Assembly: GCA_013420905.1 (NCBI GenBank)
Contig: JAAXNY010000009.1
Coordinates: 3,286,001 to 3,350,000 of the forward strand
Length of the DNA: 64,000 bases
Source of the DNA: Collybia mongolica
Taxonomy: Eukaryota; Basidiomycota; Agaricomycetes; Agaricales; Clitocybaceae
Direction of reading: 5' to 3'
Shown: positions 45,557-56,752 of the stretch, one piece after another
Layout of the letters: each line of letters begins with the position of its first letter
How positions within the stretch are numbered: the stretch's first letter is position 1
Made by a program: the position numbers and the translations under genes
The notes under the pieces: model-generated
What the model was told of the DNA's origin: nothing
Database searches by the model: none
The model's input: only the letters and a program-made list of their open reading frames with translations

Positions 45557-46427
45557 TCACCTATGCAACTTCCAGTGTGACATAGTAGTTTGTGGTAGCG
45601 CTGGCGCTATCCCCTCCTCAGTGTTCTCACTAGAGCTTGACTCTGAATCGGACTGATCCAATTGGACTCTGTCAAAAGTATAGTCACGCTCCTTGTAAAC
45701 TTGCCTATTAGCAGGATCTTTCGATTCCACTAAAGCATTTAGTGTTTCGCTAGAGATGTCTATTAGATCTTGCAGATTATCCGGCAGTTCAATTGTACTC
45801 CTAGCAAAAATAGGGAATAACCCTAAACGCCCCCACTTTATGTTGCCACACCAATCCATCCATTTTGCAAACAATATAGGCTCCCCCGCGGTTTCATCTC
45901 AGGACTATCATTGGTCCCAGGTACCGTGGCTTCAGCTTTTTATTGAGCGAACTTTCGACCTCGGTATTCCTAACTAGTACTAAACTTCCTGGTTTGAAAT
46001 CATAGTCTCTGATGGTCGCGCTGTGATCCTTCTCATACTGTAATAGTCTCCTTCGTTTTTCTATATTGATACGTTTCCTCATATCGGCCACATGCTGGAC
46101 GTGCTTAGCTAGAGCCTGCGCTCTAAACCCAATGAGTTCCTCTGTAGTCAATATTTTTCCTGGTAACTTTACTAACCAAGTGGCTTCAATAATATCTAAC
46201 GGTAAGGTTGGGTGCGCGCCCGTAATCATAAAATAGGGGGAGCAACCCGTCCCTTTCCGTATAGTAATTCTGTCAGCCCACATTACATGGTGAAAGAAGT
46301 AGTACCACTTCTTTACATCACCACCTGTAGCTTTGAAGACAGCTTGACGCACATCCCAATGTGCGCGCTCGGCAATTCCATTTCCTTTGGAATTGTATGG
46401 TGATATACTTATTCCTGTAATACCATA
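45557..46427 (-). pseudogene. G2 integrase C-terminal part
   Basis: Continues pol after the TAG at 46428-46430. It reads SPYNSKGNGIAERAHWDVRQ with the integrase catalytic Glu, then a basic C-terminal region (KPGSLVLVRNTEVESSLNKK). A TGA at 45894-45896 stands where Arg is expected (LR*NRGGAY), and one extra T in the run at about 45806 shifts the frame before [16 protein letters not shown]. The acidic C-terminus ends at 45557. Confidence 0.8.
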
Positions 46428-49400
46428 CTAGGATTCCAGCCACGCTTTGGCTGCGACAAAGGCAGGACCATTATCCGTTACAATTTCCGTTAGGGAACCC
46501 CATCTACAAATTACTTCTTCGAACAGCCACCTTCCCAAGGTCTTGCCATCCTCAGATTTGAGGGGCGTGCCTTCCATCCATGAAGACAGCGCACATCTTC
46601 CTTGGACAATGTATTTATAACCGTTAGATGATGGGCTCATATACATGGTGTCCGCATGCAATACTTGGAATATAGATGGCATGTGGGTTATGACAGGAGG
46701 GATTCTCAACAAAGTTAAGAGCCTTGTCTGACAGATGTGACATGACTTCACATACCATGATACATTGCATTCCATTTCTGGCCACCAAAATCTTTTATCT
46801 ATTAAGGATTTTGTTGCATAGAAACCCCTATGTCCAACAGAATCGTGAGATGCCTTCATCATATATGTTCGGTGATTTTTATCAACAACAAGCTGGTGTG
46901 CACTATCGATATTTTTCCTATACATCCTGCCTTCTGGATCCAAAAAGAAATTAGACGCCTGCCTTGCAAACTTTAGGTAGGCGCGATCTGTCATTCCTTT
47001 TGGTCTCTTTTGTGGTCTTTTTAACCATTCTTTTATTAAAGGTAGGTTTTTATCCTGTTCCTGCGCCGTAGGTGTTTGTTTAGACTTGTCATATACTTCC
47101 CTTACATTAGGGTCATATTTAAACTTTTCATCGGGTATGACAGTAGTATTTACAAGTTGCTTTAGATAAGCTTCTCTTTGAATACCGAACCGTCCTAAAC
47201 CTAAGTGCTGTTTTACTTCTCCAATAAATGCTGCTTCACCAGCCCAGGCATTGTTTACTTCAACTTCAAAATCAGAGATTTCCTTCGCAAGTTGGAATAA
47301 ATATCCGCCGCGTGTGTTGATCTCCTCTTTAAAATCTGGCAGCTCCAAAGGGTCATCCAATCCTTCCGTTGGGTTGATAAACCTTAAAGGACCTGAGGGT
47401 TTGTCGTAACCATCGTCTGGGTCTGGGTAGACAGGATCCCCTAGCCGCACGTCTCGTCTTGACAGACCATCTGGGCCAAAGCCTTTACCAGCTTTATGAA
47501 CCAAAGTAAAGTGGAACATAAGTATCCTATCAATCCACCTATTTACCGTTGCATTAGGCCCTAGACTTGGGTTTGATAACATCCCCTTAATGTACTTTGC
47601 ATCCGTTTCCACTACCAAATTTCGTACTCCAATAAACCAATAATAACATGCCATTAGAACTCTCATTAATCCGAATAGCTCTCGTTTGGGTTGTGAGAAG
47701 CGCGCTTTGCGCTCATTCAGAGTTATCGAGTCAAATCTAGCATAGTGCTTTCTTCCAGGTATATCAGGGTCTTCCTGATAGATATAGTAGCCTACGGTTT
47801 TCCATGACGTATCTACTGACAATACCACTGGCGTATTCCAGGTGTAATTAATTGGACGGAGCGCGGGGCTATTTTTAAGTGCGTCTAACAATAGCTGCTG
47901 CGCTTCTTCTTGCTCAGGCCCCCATATCCAAGGTTCATTACTTCTAGTTAACTTTTGAATTGGTTGGCCTATACGGGCGAAGTCTTTAATGAAATTCCTG
48001 CATACACCAATAGTTCCCATGTAAGCGCGTACTTCACTGACATCTTTGCATGGTCCCCATCTTTCAACTACACCGATTCTATCTGTAGTAGGTTTTCGTC
48101 CTTCATAGGTACATCTATGTCCTACCACTAGAATTTCACTTGCGCATAACATAGACTTATATCCTGAAAACATTCCTCCAGAATACTTCATTCTCTGTAC
48201 GACGCGATTTACATTTTGCATATGTTCCCAGAAGAAGCGCCTAACACCTGGAGCACCAGGTAGCTCTTCTTCTGTTCCGTCCGGCAGTTCGTAGCGCGTT
48301 GCTGGACCGCGCACGGGTACATCATCAATGTAGGGTATTGTGACATGTGGTACCTCATCCTGTAGGATGTATGTGACATCATCATGAAATATTGGAACCG
48401 AATTCGTCCATCCCATAGGGAGTGTTACTAGTCTCAGCGCGCCAAACGGTGTTTGGAACGTGGTTAGATCGCGCGAGGTTTCTGCTAAAGGCCTCTCATC
48501 GTATCCTACATATAGATCCATCATTCCGCCACAAGCGCGCCCTGCGAAGTGTTCTGCTAGTTCTTTGGTAGCGGGTGGTAAACCCAAGTGCGCTATTGTG
48601 ACTGCATTCAGCAGTTCTAGACTATGTACAATTCTAAGCCTCTTTCCTGGGCCTTTCTTTAATACGGTAAACCATCTAGACCTATATGATGAATTGGATC
48701 TCTCATAGACTCCTGCATCAATTTTAGTCTTGATGATTTTACAAACATCTTCAAAGATCCCTGGTGGGATTCTAATGTTCCTCTCTGTCCACGGCGTATG
48801 TGGGACTACTGGTATTTCAATGGGAGGAAAATATTCCTTCTTAAAGCTACCGCGCTCACTATCATTCCAAGCAAAACCATCATTATGTTTGCACATAAAG
48901 TCGTGGATTATATCCATCTCTTTAGGTTTTAAGAAGCTCTCTTCTTCGTGTACTCTTTGGAATTCCGCGCACCTTTCCTCAGTATACCTTCCAGTTGGTT
49001 TAAACGGAGGTGGGTTAGGTGTTAGAACTGGTAGGGCCGCTAAAGGGTCACCCTTTATATCTCTGATAATTCTAAATTTATCAGGCAGGTCCGCCAGTGT
49101 TGGTTTTGTTTTCAAATGTACTGGTTTATACTTCTTTCCTACTAGCTGATCCATGGGCTCAATATTACACTTTTCACTTGTTGCCGTTCCAAGACCGCGC
49201 TCGTTGGTGCCAATTTGCCACTGCTTTAATTTACTTAAAGCTTTATCGATCATGGGCTGTTCTTGAGCGTATGTCATAGGTCTAGTGGGTGTACTTGCTG
49301 GGTCACTGCTGTTCTGCTCGTAGTTTATTACTGGTCCATCGCGCTCATCTACGGAAGCCAAGTACGTGGCTAGTAATTCGTGTTCAGGTACTGTACTATT

Positions 49401-49445
49401 CATGTTCACATCACTTCTAGACATGTTCACATCACTTCTAGACAA
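46428..49445 (-). CDS. G2 pol: RT, RNase H, integrase (open 1005 codons)
   Basis: A long open minus-strand frame. RT core around residues 225-420, with TPFGALRLVTLPMGWTNSV and the catalytic PYIDDVPVRGP. RNase H is about residues 550-660 (SVDTSWKTVGYYIY, QPKRELFGLMR, ETDAKYIKGML). The integrase zinc-binding H-H-C-C is about 885-925 (ASHDSVGHRGFY ... SCHICQ). Catalytic Asp residues are in LHADTMYM and VTDNGPAF. The frame ends at TAG 46428-46430, after WLES, where the integrase should continue. Upstream, coding-like sequence in the same frame runs from about 49660 past a TAA at about 49625. An eight-residue MSRSDVNM unit is duplicated at its start. Confidence 0.9.
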   Translation of the reverse strand: MSRSDVNMSRSDVNMNSTVPEHELLATYLASVDERDGPVINYEQNSSDPASTPTRPMTYAQEQPMIDKALSKLKQWQIGTNERGLGTATSEKCNIEPMDQLVGKKYKPVHLKTKPTLADLPDKFRIIRDIKGDPLAALPVLTPNPPPFKPTGRYTEERCAEFQRVHEEESFLKPKEMDIIHDFMCKHNDGFAWNDSERGSFKKEYFPPIEIPVVPHTPWTERNIRIPPGIFEDVCKIIKTKIDAGVYERSNSSYRSRWFTVLKKGPGKRLRIVHSLELLNAVTIAHLGLPPATKELAEHFAGRACGGMMDLYVGYDERPLAETSRDLTTFQTPFGALRLVTLPMGWTNSVPIFHDDVTYILQDEVPHVTIPYIDDVPVRGPATRYELPDGTEEELPGAPGVRRFFWEHMQNVNRVVQRMKYSGGMFSGYKSMLCASEILVVGHRCTYEGRKPTTDRIGVVERWGPCKDVSEVRAYMGTIGVCRNFIKDFARIGQPIQKLTRSNEPWIWGPEQEEAQQLLLDALKNSPALRPINYTWNTPVVLSVDTSWKTVGYYIYQEDPDIPGRKHYARFDSITLNERKARFSQPKRELFGLMRVLMACYYWFIGVRNLVVETDAKYIKGMLSNPSLGPNATVNRWIDRILMFHFTLVHKAGKGFGPDGLSRRDVRLGDPVYPDPDDGYDKPSGPLRFINPTEGLDDPLELPDFKEEINTRGGYLFQLAKEISDFEVEVNNAWAGEAAFIGEVKQHLGLGRFGIQREAYLKQLVNTTVIPDEKFKYDPNVREVYDKSKQTPTAQEQDKNLPLIKEWLKRPQKRPKGMTDRAYLKFARQASNFFLDPEGRMYRKNIDSAHQLVVDKNHRTYMMKASHDSVGHRGFYATKSLIDKRFWWPEMECNVSWYVKSCHICQTRLLTLLRIPPVITHMPSIFQVLHADTMYMSPSSNGYKYIVQGRCALSSWMEGTPLKSEDGKTLGRWLFEEVICRWGSLTEIVTDNGPAFVAAKAWLES

Positions 49446-49663
49446 AAAGACATCTCTAAGTTCTTTGTGACCAAAATTCCGCTTATCAGTAGGGTGTCTA
49501 TAACCCGTTATAATAAAGTTTCCGTTCTCATCTTCAGCAATTTCTATGGCTAGCTCTCCTTGATCACTTTGGATTAATTCATCGAAGGCCGAAAATCCTG
49601 CTCTGGTTGTCTTTTCAACAGCTTAGGCGGTGATCCCTTTGCATGGGTAGGGATAGTACACCT

Positions 49664-50551
49664 TCATCCCATGTTAGGGTCCGTGATAGTGACTACTTGT
49701 CCCCCGTCCCAAGCATTTTTGATCTGACTTTCCGTGAGTGTATCAAACGGTCTCCCGAGCAATACTTTGTATGCGGGTGAATTTATGATATGTACTTGGA
49801 GGTAGATGGCCATGTCATTAAACAAGAAAGGGACATTGCGTGCTAATCCCGCTGTTTTCTCAACTTGTTTATTAGCACTCTGCATGTGTATGACAACGTC
49901 CAGATCCCATGAAATATCTAAGTCTAAAGCCGTTTGTTTAGCCATTGATACTATTTGGGATCCCCCATCTAATAAAGATTCCTCCATTCCTACCCCATTT
50001 ATTACTGGATATACTGCGCGCAAAGAGGCCGATTCTTTTGCTACATACAACTGTTTGGGCTCTTCCCCAGCTGGTAAAGATTCTAAATACTGTAGGACTG
50101 GGTCTCCGCATATTATAGATCCCTTAGGTATTCCGCCGCGGTCATACTCCGAGATGAAGAAAGACTGGAATGGGATTGACTCTACTGGTAGCACATCATG
50201 CCGTAAGTAGTTATCATCAAGTTCCCAGTCCCCTCCAAAGGGTAAGACGTCTTCCTCATCTATTCCGTTTATTTGCAAGTTAGCGTCCCTTTGGGTGAGG
50301 GACTTACGTCTGGCAGTTACAATATTCTTTATCCCATCTCTAATGGTTTTTGACGAGCCCATTAACTCTCCCGTGGTCAATGTGATAGGGTTGTCTAACA
50401 CTTTAGCAATTATATCGCCACCTTTTAATTTTACTTCTATCGGGGACTTAGTTTCATAAGTCGGACCGCGCTTAGTGTTAAAATTAGGTAGCGGATCAAC
50501 TGGTTCAGGGTTGCGTTCCGTTCTCCGGGGTATGTAGGGTACCATGGGCAC
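49664..50551 (-). CDS. G2 protease region
   Basis: 295 codons. The aspartic protease signature ESLLDGGSQIVSM (about residues 190-202) has Gly where most retropepsins have Ser (DGGS for DSGS), followed downstream by the KVLLGRPF motif. The frame ends NMG then TGA. A shift of one base continues it as MKVYYPYPCKG in the pol frame, so a frameshift, programmed or by mutation, separates PR from RT. Confidence 0.82.
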   Translation of the reverse strand: MPMVPYIPRRTERNPEPVDPLPNFNTKRGPTYETKSPIEVKLKGGDIIAKVLDNPITLTTGELMGSSKTIRDGIKNIVTARRKSLTQRDANLQINGIDEEDVLPFGGDWELDDNYLRHDVLPVESIPFQSFFISEYDRGGIPKGSIICGDPVLQYLESLPAGEEPKQLYVAKESASLRAVYPVINGVGMEESLLDGGSQIVSMAKQTALDLDISWDLDVVIHMQSANKQVEKTAGLARNVPFLFNDMAIYLQVHIINSPAYKVLLGRPFDTLTESQIKNAWDGGQVVTITDPNMG

Positions 50552-50783
50552 ATCGATGTAGGGTAATTCTTTTCGTACTGGAGACTTTACTGATGGTTCA
50601 ACAAATTTTACTTTCTTTTCCTAGGAGACGGCGCTACCAACTCCTCTTCGCTACTATCCCGACTACTCTCCGAATTGTTACTTTCTTGATGACTATTTCC
50701 GTTTTTACTTCGGTCCTCTGGCTGTCTCTTGGAACGCGACCTAGTCGTAGGTCTAGCGTGTTCCTTAGCCTCCTTCATCGGAC

Positions 50784-50961
50784 CTAATTGAAACCCGACT
50801 CTTTAACCTTGTTTTGGTTATTGAGTTCTGCTACCTGCCCTAATAAAGTACTCATTTGTGCTTGTAAGGCTACTATGTCAGGATTCGGCGCGCTCTTTGC
50901 CGTAGGATTATAGTTATTATTTATATATTCCTGTTTCTGCATCTGAGGCGGTACTGGCAAC
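50784..50961 (-). pseudogene. G2 gag, 3' part after the G3 insertion
   Basis: Continues the gag from 57259: QTALL at the G3 border joins QLPVPPQMQKQEY here. It ends at a stop near 50784, after a short helical region (VALQAQMSTLLGQVAELNNQ). Confidence 0.75.
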
Positions 50962-51467
50962 TGTAAGGGGAACTCCATTTCCGCCTTACTTCGCCGATCT
51001 AGCCTTACTTCGCCAAATCTCACTCCGCCGACTTCTACTTCGCCGATTTGCGACTCAGTCATCCCGCTGACTTACGATACAATTTCTCTGCTTACTTCGC
51101 GCTCACTCAATTACATTCACTACATCGCACGTTCATTACCTACGCCCACACGCACCCCCACTCTCTACTTCGCGCGCAGTTCGCCGCCGGACTTCGCACT
51201 TGTTCGGACTATCAAGGGCACGGTCACGTGACCTTCGCTAGCCCAACGCGTGTCGTCGTACCGCACCGGGAACATGTATTTAATGTAGTCCTAGGTATAT
51301 AGCACACCCCCCCTGATGGAGGCTCCTCAGAGAATTCTCTTAGGATCCCCTCCACCAGGTGAGTAGTACATATGTCATACAAGTGAATACATCAACTTAG
51401 GATCCCCTCCACCAGCGTCGGCCCGCTCTACTAAGTTCGCGCGCACTCTGCCGGAGTTGCCCTTACA
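50962..51467 (+). repeat. G3 5' LTR
   Basis: 506 bp with a TATA-like GGTATATAGCAC at about 51293-51304. Confidence 0.95.
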
Positions 51468-51469
51468 GT

Positions 51470-51479
51470 AGAATTCTCT
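51470..51479 (+). promoter_or_regulatory. G3 putative self-priming primer-binding site
   Basis: AGAATTCTCT, two bases after the LTR, is the exact reverse complement of AGAGAATTCT at 51330-51339, about 30 nt after the TATA-like box. This is the same layout as in G1. Part of the motif (AGAATTCT) is itself palindromic, which weakens the case slightly. Confidence 0.55.
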
Positions 51480-51627
51480 CACCAGCAGAGACCGCGACCT
51501 CACCGCAGCCATTGCCAAATTCCGATCGGCAGAAACTGTCAGCTCCGATACAGAATCCGTCAAGACCGCGCGAGAATCGCCCTCTCCACCCTCCTCCAAA
51601 CTAGAAGTGGAACTCCTACTCCGGCCG

Positions 51628-52794
51628 ATGGACGCCGAAACGAGGATGGATAACATCGAACGAGACGTAGGAGATCTCAATAGGAAGGCGGAGGAACAAG
51701 CCGAGCAGCTTAAGAAGCTCACCAACAGCATCAACGCGCTGATCACGCTCCAAACCGCGGCTCCCCCACCCCCGGTCAATACCCCTGCACCCAGCGCCCC
51801 TGTAAATAATGTATCAACACCTCCCCCCGCGACCCACGTTAATTCGGGACGACCTTCAGCACTCCGGCCATCGCTTCCCGATGACTTCGACGGATCGCGC
51901 AAACGAGGGCGTGCATTCATTAACGCATGCGAACTGTATATAAATCTTGTACCACACCAGTTCGCGGATGAAGTGACGCAGGTACGGTGGGCGTACACCT
52001 TCATGAAGAAAGGCCGAGCATATCTGTTTGCGGACCGGGCCATGCGATACCAGACCGCTACCGGGAACCCGAAGTACGCGACATGGGCCCTATTCCGCAC
52101 CGACTTCGTGGTCAACTTCTTCGTGCAGAGCAAAGCGCAGCGGGCGATTACGAGGTTGGAAACGAGCAGCTACCACCAAGGATCGCGATCGGTGGACGAC
52201 TACACGGATGAGTTCAGGGATCTCATCGACAAGTCGGGATACAAGGAGGGGTTGACGATTGTGGTGAAGTACCGGAAGGGACTGAGTGGGGAGATTCAGT
52301 CGCAGATCGCGACGATGGCAGTGGGACAACCAGCGGACGATCAGCCGGAACAGTGGTATGTAGCGGCGATGAAGTGCGATGAAAACCGCCTCACCAACGA
52401 GGCCTTCCTGAGCACTAAACCGGCGGCTCGCGCACCTCCCGCACGCACTACCTCGGCGTTTCGCGCACCGCCGCACTTCTCAGCCCCGACGCTGCAACGG
52501 ATGGCGCCACCACCACCTCCGCCGCCCCCTGCTCTCCCTCCACCGGTTCCGATGGATGTAGATGCGATGCGGAGGGCTCGAACGAACATCGAGACCTGCC
52601 ACCGATGTAAGCAGCCGGGCCATTTCCGGAAGGACTGCCCCCTCCGCTACGACACGCGGTTCATGTCAATGGAGGAGCAGCATGAGTTCGCGCAGCACAT
52701 CTTCGCGATGATAGACGCACAAGTCGAACCGCCGGCGGAAGAAGGGGAAACGTTCGCAACCACTCAAGAGGGTTTTGTAGCGGACAGCGAGTGA
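51628..52794 (+). CDS. G3 gag
   Basis: 388 codons from the first in-frame ATG (open from 51607). Residues 5-45 form a coiled coil (IERDVGDLNRKAEEQAEQLK). A Pro-rich linker, the retrotransposon gag domain (about 75-240) and a proline run follow. A CCHC zinc knuckle CHRCKQPGHFRKDC sits at about residues 324-337, and the C-terminus is acidic. Packages the element RNA. Intact. Pol lies in another frame after a 66-nt stop-containing gap. Confidence 0.92.
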   Translation: MDAETRMDNIERDVGDLNRKAEEQAEQLKKLTNSINALITLQTAAPPPPVNTPAPSAPVNNVSTPPPATHVNSGRPSALRPSLPDDFDGSRKRGRAFINACELYINLVPHQFADEVTQVRWAYTFMKKGRAYLFADRAMRYQTATGNPKYATWALFRTDFVVNFFVQSKAQRAITRLETSSYHQGSRSVDDYTDEFRDLIDKSGYKEGLTIVVKYRKGLSGEIQSQIATMAVGQPADDQPEQWYVAAMKCDENRLTNEAFLSTKPAARAPPARTTSAFRAPPHFSAPTLQRMAPPPPPPPPALPPPVPMDVDAMRRARTNIETCHRCKQPGHFRKDCPLRYDTRFMSMEEQHEFAQHIFAMIDAQVEPPAEEGETFATTQEGFVADSE

Positions 52795-52857
52795 ACAGTA
52801 CGCCCTTGCTGTCATCTGTAAATAGGTTCGCGTGTTTAGAAGTTGAGAATACAATTT

Positions 52858-55800
52858 AAATTTCCCAAACACCCGAAACTACTACAGAAGCCGTACAAGA
52901 TACCATCCCTGTCCCTAAACCGCCGCGCCAGAGACTCCCCCGATGGGAACGAGCTCTACCCAAGCGATTCGTAGTCGCCGCCACCCCCAGCACTCGCTCG
53001 CTGAAGCTCAAGATTGAACTTCAGACGACCGACACAGGCGAGACATTCGCGACGAACAGCTTGGTAGACTTGGGAGCAACGGGCCTTTTCATCGATTCTG
53101 AATTCGTGCGGAGGAACAGGTTGACCTCGCGCAAGCTAGTTCGCACTATTCCGGTGTTCAACGTCAACGGCACTCCGAACGAGAACGGGTCTATTTCGGA
53201 GATCGTAGACCTCATCCTCCGGTACAACGGTCACTCAGAACGCACCCACTTTGCGGTCACCAGCCTAGGGAAGCAGGATCTCATACTGGGCTACACTTGG
53301 TTGCAGGAGCACAACCCGGAGATCAACTGGCAGACCAACGAGGTGAAGATGAGTCGCTGTCCTGACAAATGTCGGACCTGTGCGAACGAGGTTAAATCGG
53401 AAAAGGCGGAGAAGCGTAAATTGGAGGCCCACATCAACGCCTGTCGCGCAGGACCCATGCCCGAACCAGAAACAGAAATTGGAGAGGTTCCCGACTCTGA
53501 GCACGAAGGAGATATCGCCCTTGAAGATTGCATCGAAGAGGGCGACCGTATCTTCGTGGTCAACATCGGCGAACCAGGACAGTTTCAGAAGGCACCGGAA
53601 GAGATTCAGACAACCCAAACCATCTCGCAGCGACTAGCGGAAAAGATCCAAACGGAAGCCCAGAAGAACGCGTCCCAGCAGATCGCAGACTCCTTTGATC
53701 GTAATGCGCAACCCAAGACGTTTTTCGATCTAGCACCGGCGCATGTCCACGAATTTGAGGATGTGTTCTCCAAGACGTCCTTCGACGCTCTCCCAGATTG
53801 CCGACCATGGGACCACGCGATCGAACTCGTCCGCGACGCAGAAGGGAAATCCTGCAAGGTCTACCTGCTCTCAGTCGCCGAACAAGCGGAGTTGGACAAG
53901 TTCCTCGAGGAGAACCTCGCCTCTGGTCAGATCCACCCCTCCAAATCGCCAATGGCTTCGCCGTTCTTCTTTATCAAGAAGAAGGACGGTTCGCTACGCC
54001 TGGTACAGGACTACCGCGTTCTCAATTCGCTGATGATCAAGAACAAATACCCACTCCCACTCATCTCCGACCTCGTCAACAATCTTCGGGGAGCAAAATA
54101 CTTCTCCAAATTCGACGTTCGCTGGGGATACAACAACGTCCGAATTAAGGAAGGTGATGAGTGGAAGGCCGCATTTTGCACAAACCGCAGAATGTTTGAG
54201 CCCCTGGTAATGTTCTTTGGTCTCACTAACTCGCCGGCAACGTTCCAAACCATGATGAACGAGATATTCCACGATCTCATCATGGAAGGAGTGGTATGTG
54301 TCTACATCGATGATATTCTAATCTACACAAAGACACTCGCCGAACACCGCCGAATTACGAGGTTAGTTCTCCAGCGACTCCGCAAACATAAACTGTACCT
54401 GCGACTGGACAAATGCGAATTCAAGAAGACCCGAATCGAGTATCTGGGGCTCATTATCTCGGAGGGGCAGGCGGAGATGGACCCAGTCAAGGTTGCCGGA
54501 GTAGCGGAATGGCCAACGCCCACGAACAAGAAGCAAGTGCAGTCCTTCTTGGGCTTCACGAACTTCTATCGGTGGTTCATTCGCGACTTCTCCCATATTG
54601 CGCGGCCATTGTTTGATCTCACCGGTAAAGACGTGCCTTGGAAGTGGGGTGAGTCGGAGCAGGAGGCATTCGAAGGGTTGAAGGAAGCGGTGTCGTCTAA
54701 ACCGGTACTGATGTTTGCAGACGACAACCGGCCGTTTAGGGTGGAGGCAGATAGTTCGGATTTCGCGACCGGCGCAGTACTTTTGCAACTCAGCCCGGAG
54801 GACGACAAGTGGCACCCGATCGCATTTTCGTCAAAGAGCCTCAACGCGGTCGAGCGGAATTACGAGATACACGACAAGGAAATGCTCGCCATCATTCGCG
54901 CACTCGAAGAATGGCGACACTTCCTTGAAGGCGCGCGACATGACTTCGAGATCTGGACAGACCACAAAAATCTAGAGTACTTCCGGACGTCCCAGAAGCT
55001 AAATCGGAGACAGGCCAGGTGGTCACTGTACCTCTCCCGATTCAACTTCTCGCTGCACCACAAGCCCGGACAAAGTATGGGTAAGCCAGACGCGCTATCT
55101 CGCCGAGCGGACCACAGCGATGGAAGTGAGGATAACCGCGATCTAGTCCTCCTCAAACCGGAGTTGTTCACAATCCGCACACTGGAAGGAATGGTCGTGG
55201 AAGGAGAGGAAAGGGACATTCTGCGGGATATTCGGAGAGGCAATCGCAAGGGACATCAGGAGGAAGCGGTGGTGAAGGCAGTGCAGGAGTTGAAGAAGTC
55301 CGCAGGAAAATCGGTTCGGAGCGCAGAGTGGAGGGAAGCGCAGGAGTTGCTGTATTTCCGCGATCGCATCTACGTCCCAAAACACGCTGACCTTCGCAGA
55401 CGTATAGTTGCGCAACATCACGATTCGCGAATTGCGGGACACGCCGGAAGATGGAAGACGTTGGAACTCGTATTGCGCAATTACTGGTGGCCTCAAATGT
55501 TGCGCTACATCGGCGAATACTGCAAGACATGCGACCTCTGTCTCCGAACGAAGGCTCAGCGTCAACTTCCAAGCGGCGAACTTAAACCGCTGCCAATTCC
55601 AGAAGGTCGCTGGGACGTCGCAAGCGTGGATTTCATCATGGAACTCCCCGAGTCGCAAGGGCATGATGCGATCATGGTAGTGGTGGACACAGTGGGTAAA
55701 CGCGCGCACTTCATCCCAACCACGACGACAATTACCGCGCTTGGATCGGCGAGGCTTTACCTCCAGCATGTGTGGAAGTTGCACGGCTTACCGAAGGCTA

Positions 55801-56741
55801 TGGTCTCCGACCGAGGGGTACAGTTCGTGGCGGAATTCACAAGGGAGTTATATCGCATGCTTGATATTAAACTCACAGCGTCTACGGCGTACCACCCACA
55901 GACAGACGGACAGACCGAGCGAGTGAACCAGGAACTGGAGCAGTATCTCCGGTTATTTGTCAGCGAGCGACAGGACAACTGGGTCGACCTTTTACCGCTC
56001 GCCAAATTCCAGTACAATAACCACGTCCACTCCTCGACACAGCACTCGCCGTTCTTCCTGGACACCGGTCGACATCCATGCATGGGCTTCGAACCACAGA
56101 CTGCACCATCCCGGCTGGAAACCGCGAACAAATTCCGCGACCGAATGAAGGACACCCTCAAGGAAGCCCGCGCCGCATTAGCCAAAGCCAAGGACGAGAT
56201 GGCGATGTACTACAATCGCCGCCGAAACCCAACACCCGACTACCAGGTTGGAGACCGGATGTATTTGGATTCGCGCGACATTCGTATCACTCGACCATCA
56301 CAGAAACTGGCTCACCGCTACATCGGGCCCTACCCCATCGAAGCCAAGGTTGGATCGCACGCCTACCGCCTCAAACTTCCGCCGGCGCTATCGCGCATCC
56401 ACCCGGTCTTCCATGTTGTCAAACTCCTACCCGCGCCGCACGACCCAATACCTGGTAGAACGGTCACCGAAGTCCCTGAACCCACTCTCATAGACGGCGA
56501 GGTACATTATGAGGTTCAGGAGATCATGGACAGCCGGATTTACAGGAACAAGCTGCAGTACCTGATCGCCTGGAAGGGCTACAGCTACGAACAGAACACC
56601 TGGGAACCTGCCGACAAGGTGAATGCGGATGAGTTGGTCGCCGAATTCTACAGACGCAACCCCGGAGCACCGCGACTCGTACAACGCGTCCAATTCGCAC
56701 AGATCCCGTTCCAACGCCGGCGTGAAGACACGCGAACCTAG
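52858..56741 (+). CDS. G3 pol: PR-RT-RH-IN-chromodomain, intact
   Basis: The open frame begins after a stop at about 52857 with no early ATG, so translation must depend on recoding or an unusual start. Protease LVDLGATGLFID (about 53061) has Leu in place of Ser in DSG. RT 53930-54360 with YIDD at 54304-54315. RNase H includes EADSSDFATGAVLLQ and EIWTDHKNLEYF. Integrase has HHCC (CKTCDLCLRTKAQ), VDFIMELP, VSDRGVQF and [20 protein letters not shown]. The C-terminal chromodomain YEVQEIMDS ... YLIAWKGYSYEQNTWEP (about 56508-56610) targets modified histones. No internal stops. Confidence 0.95.
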
Positions 56742-56752
56742 AAGGGGGGTAA

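Noticed and set aside
51375..52133. 252-codon minus-strand frame over G3 gag
   Set aside because: Shadow of the gag coding frame in GC-rich sequence.
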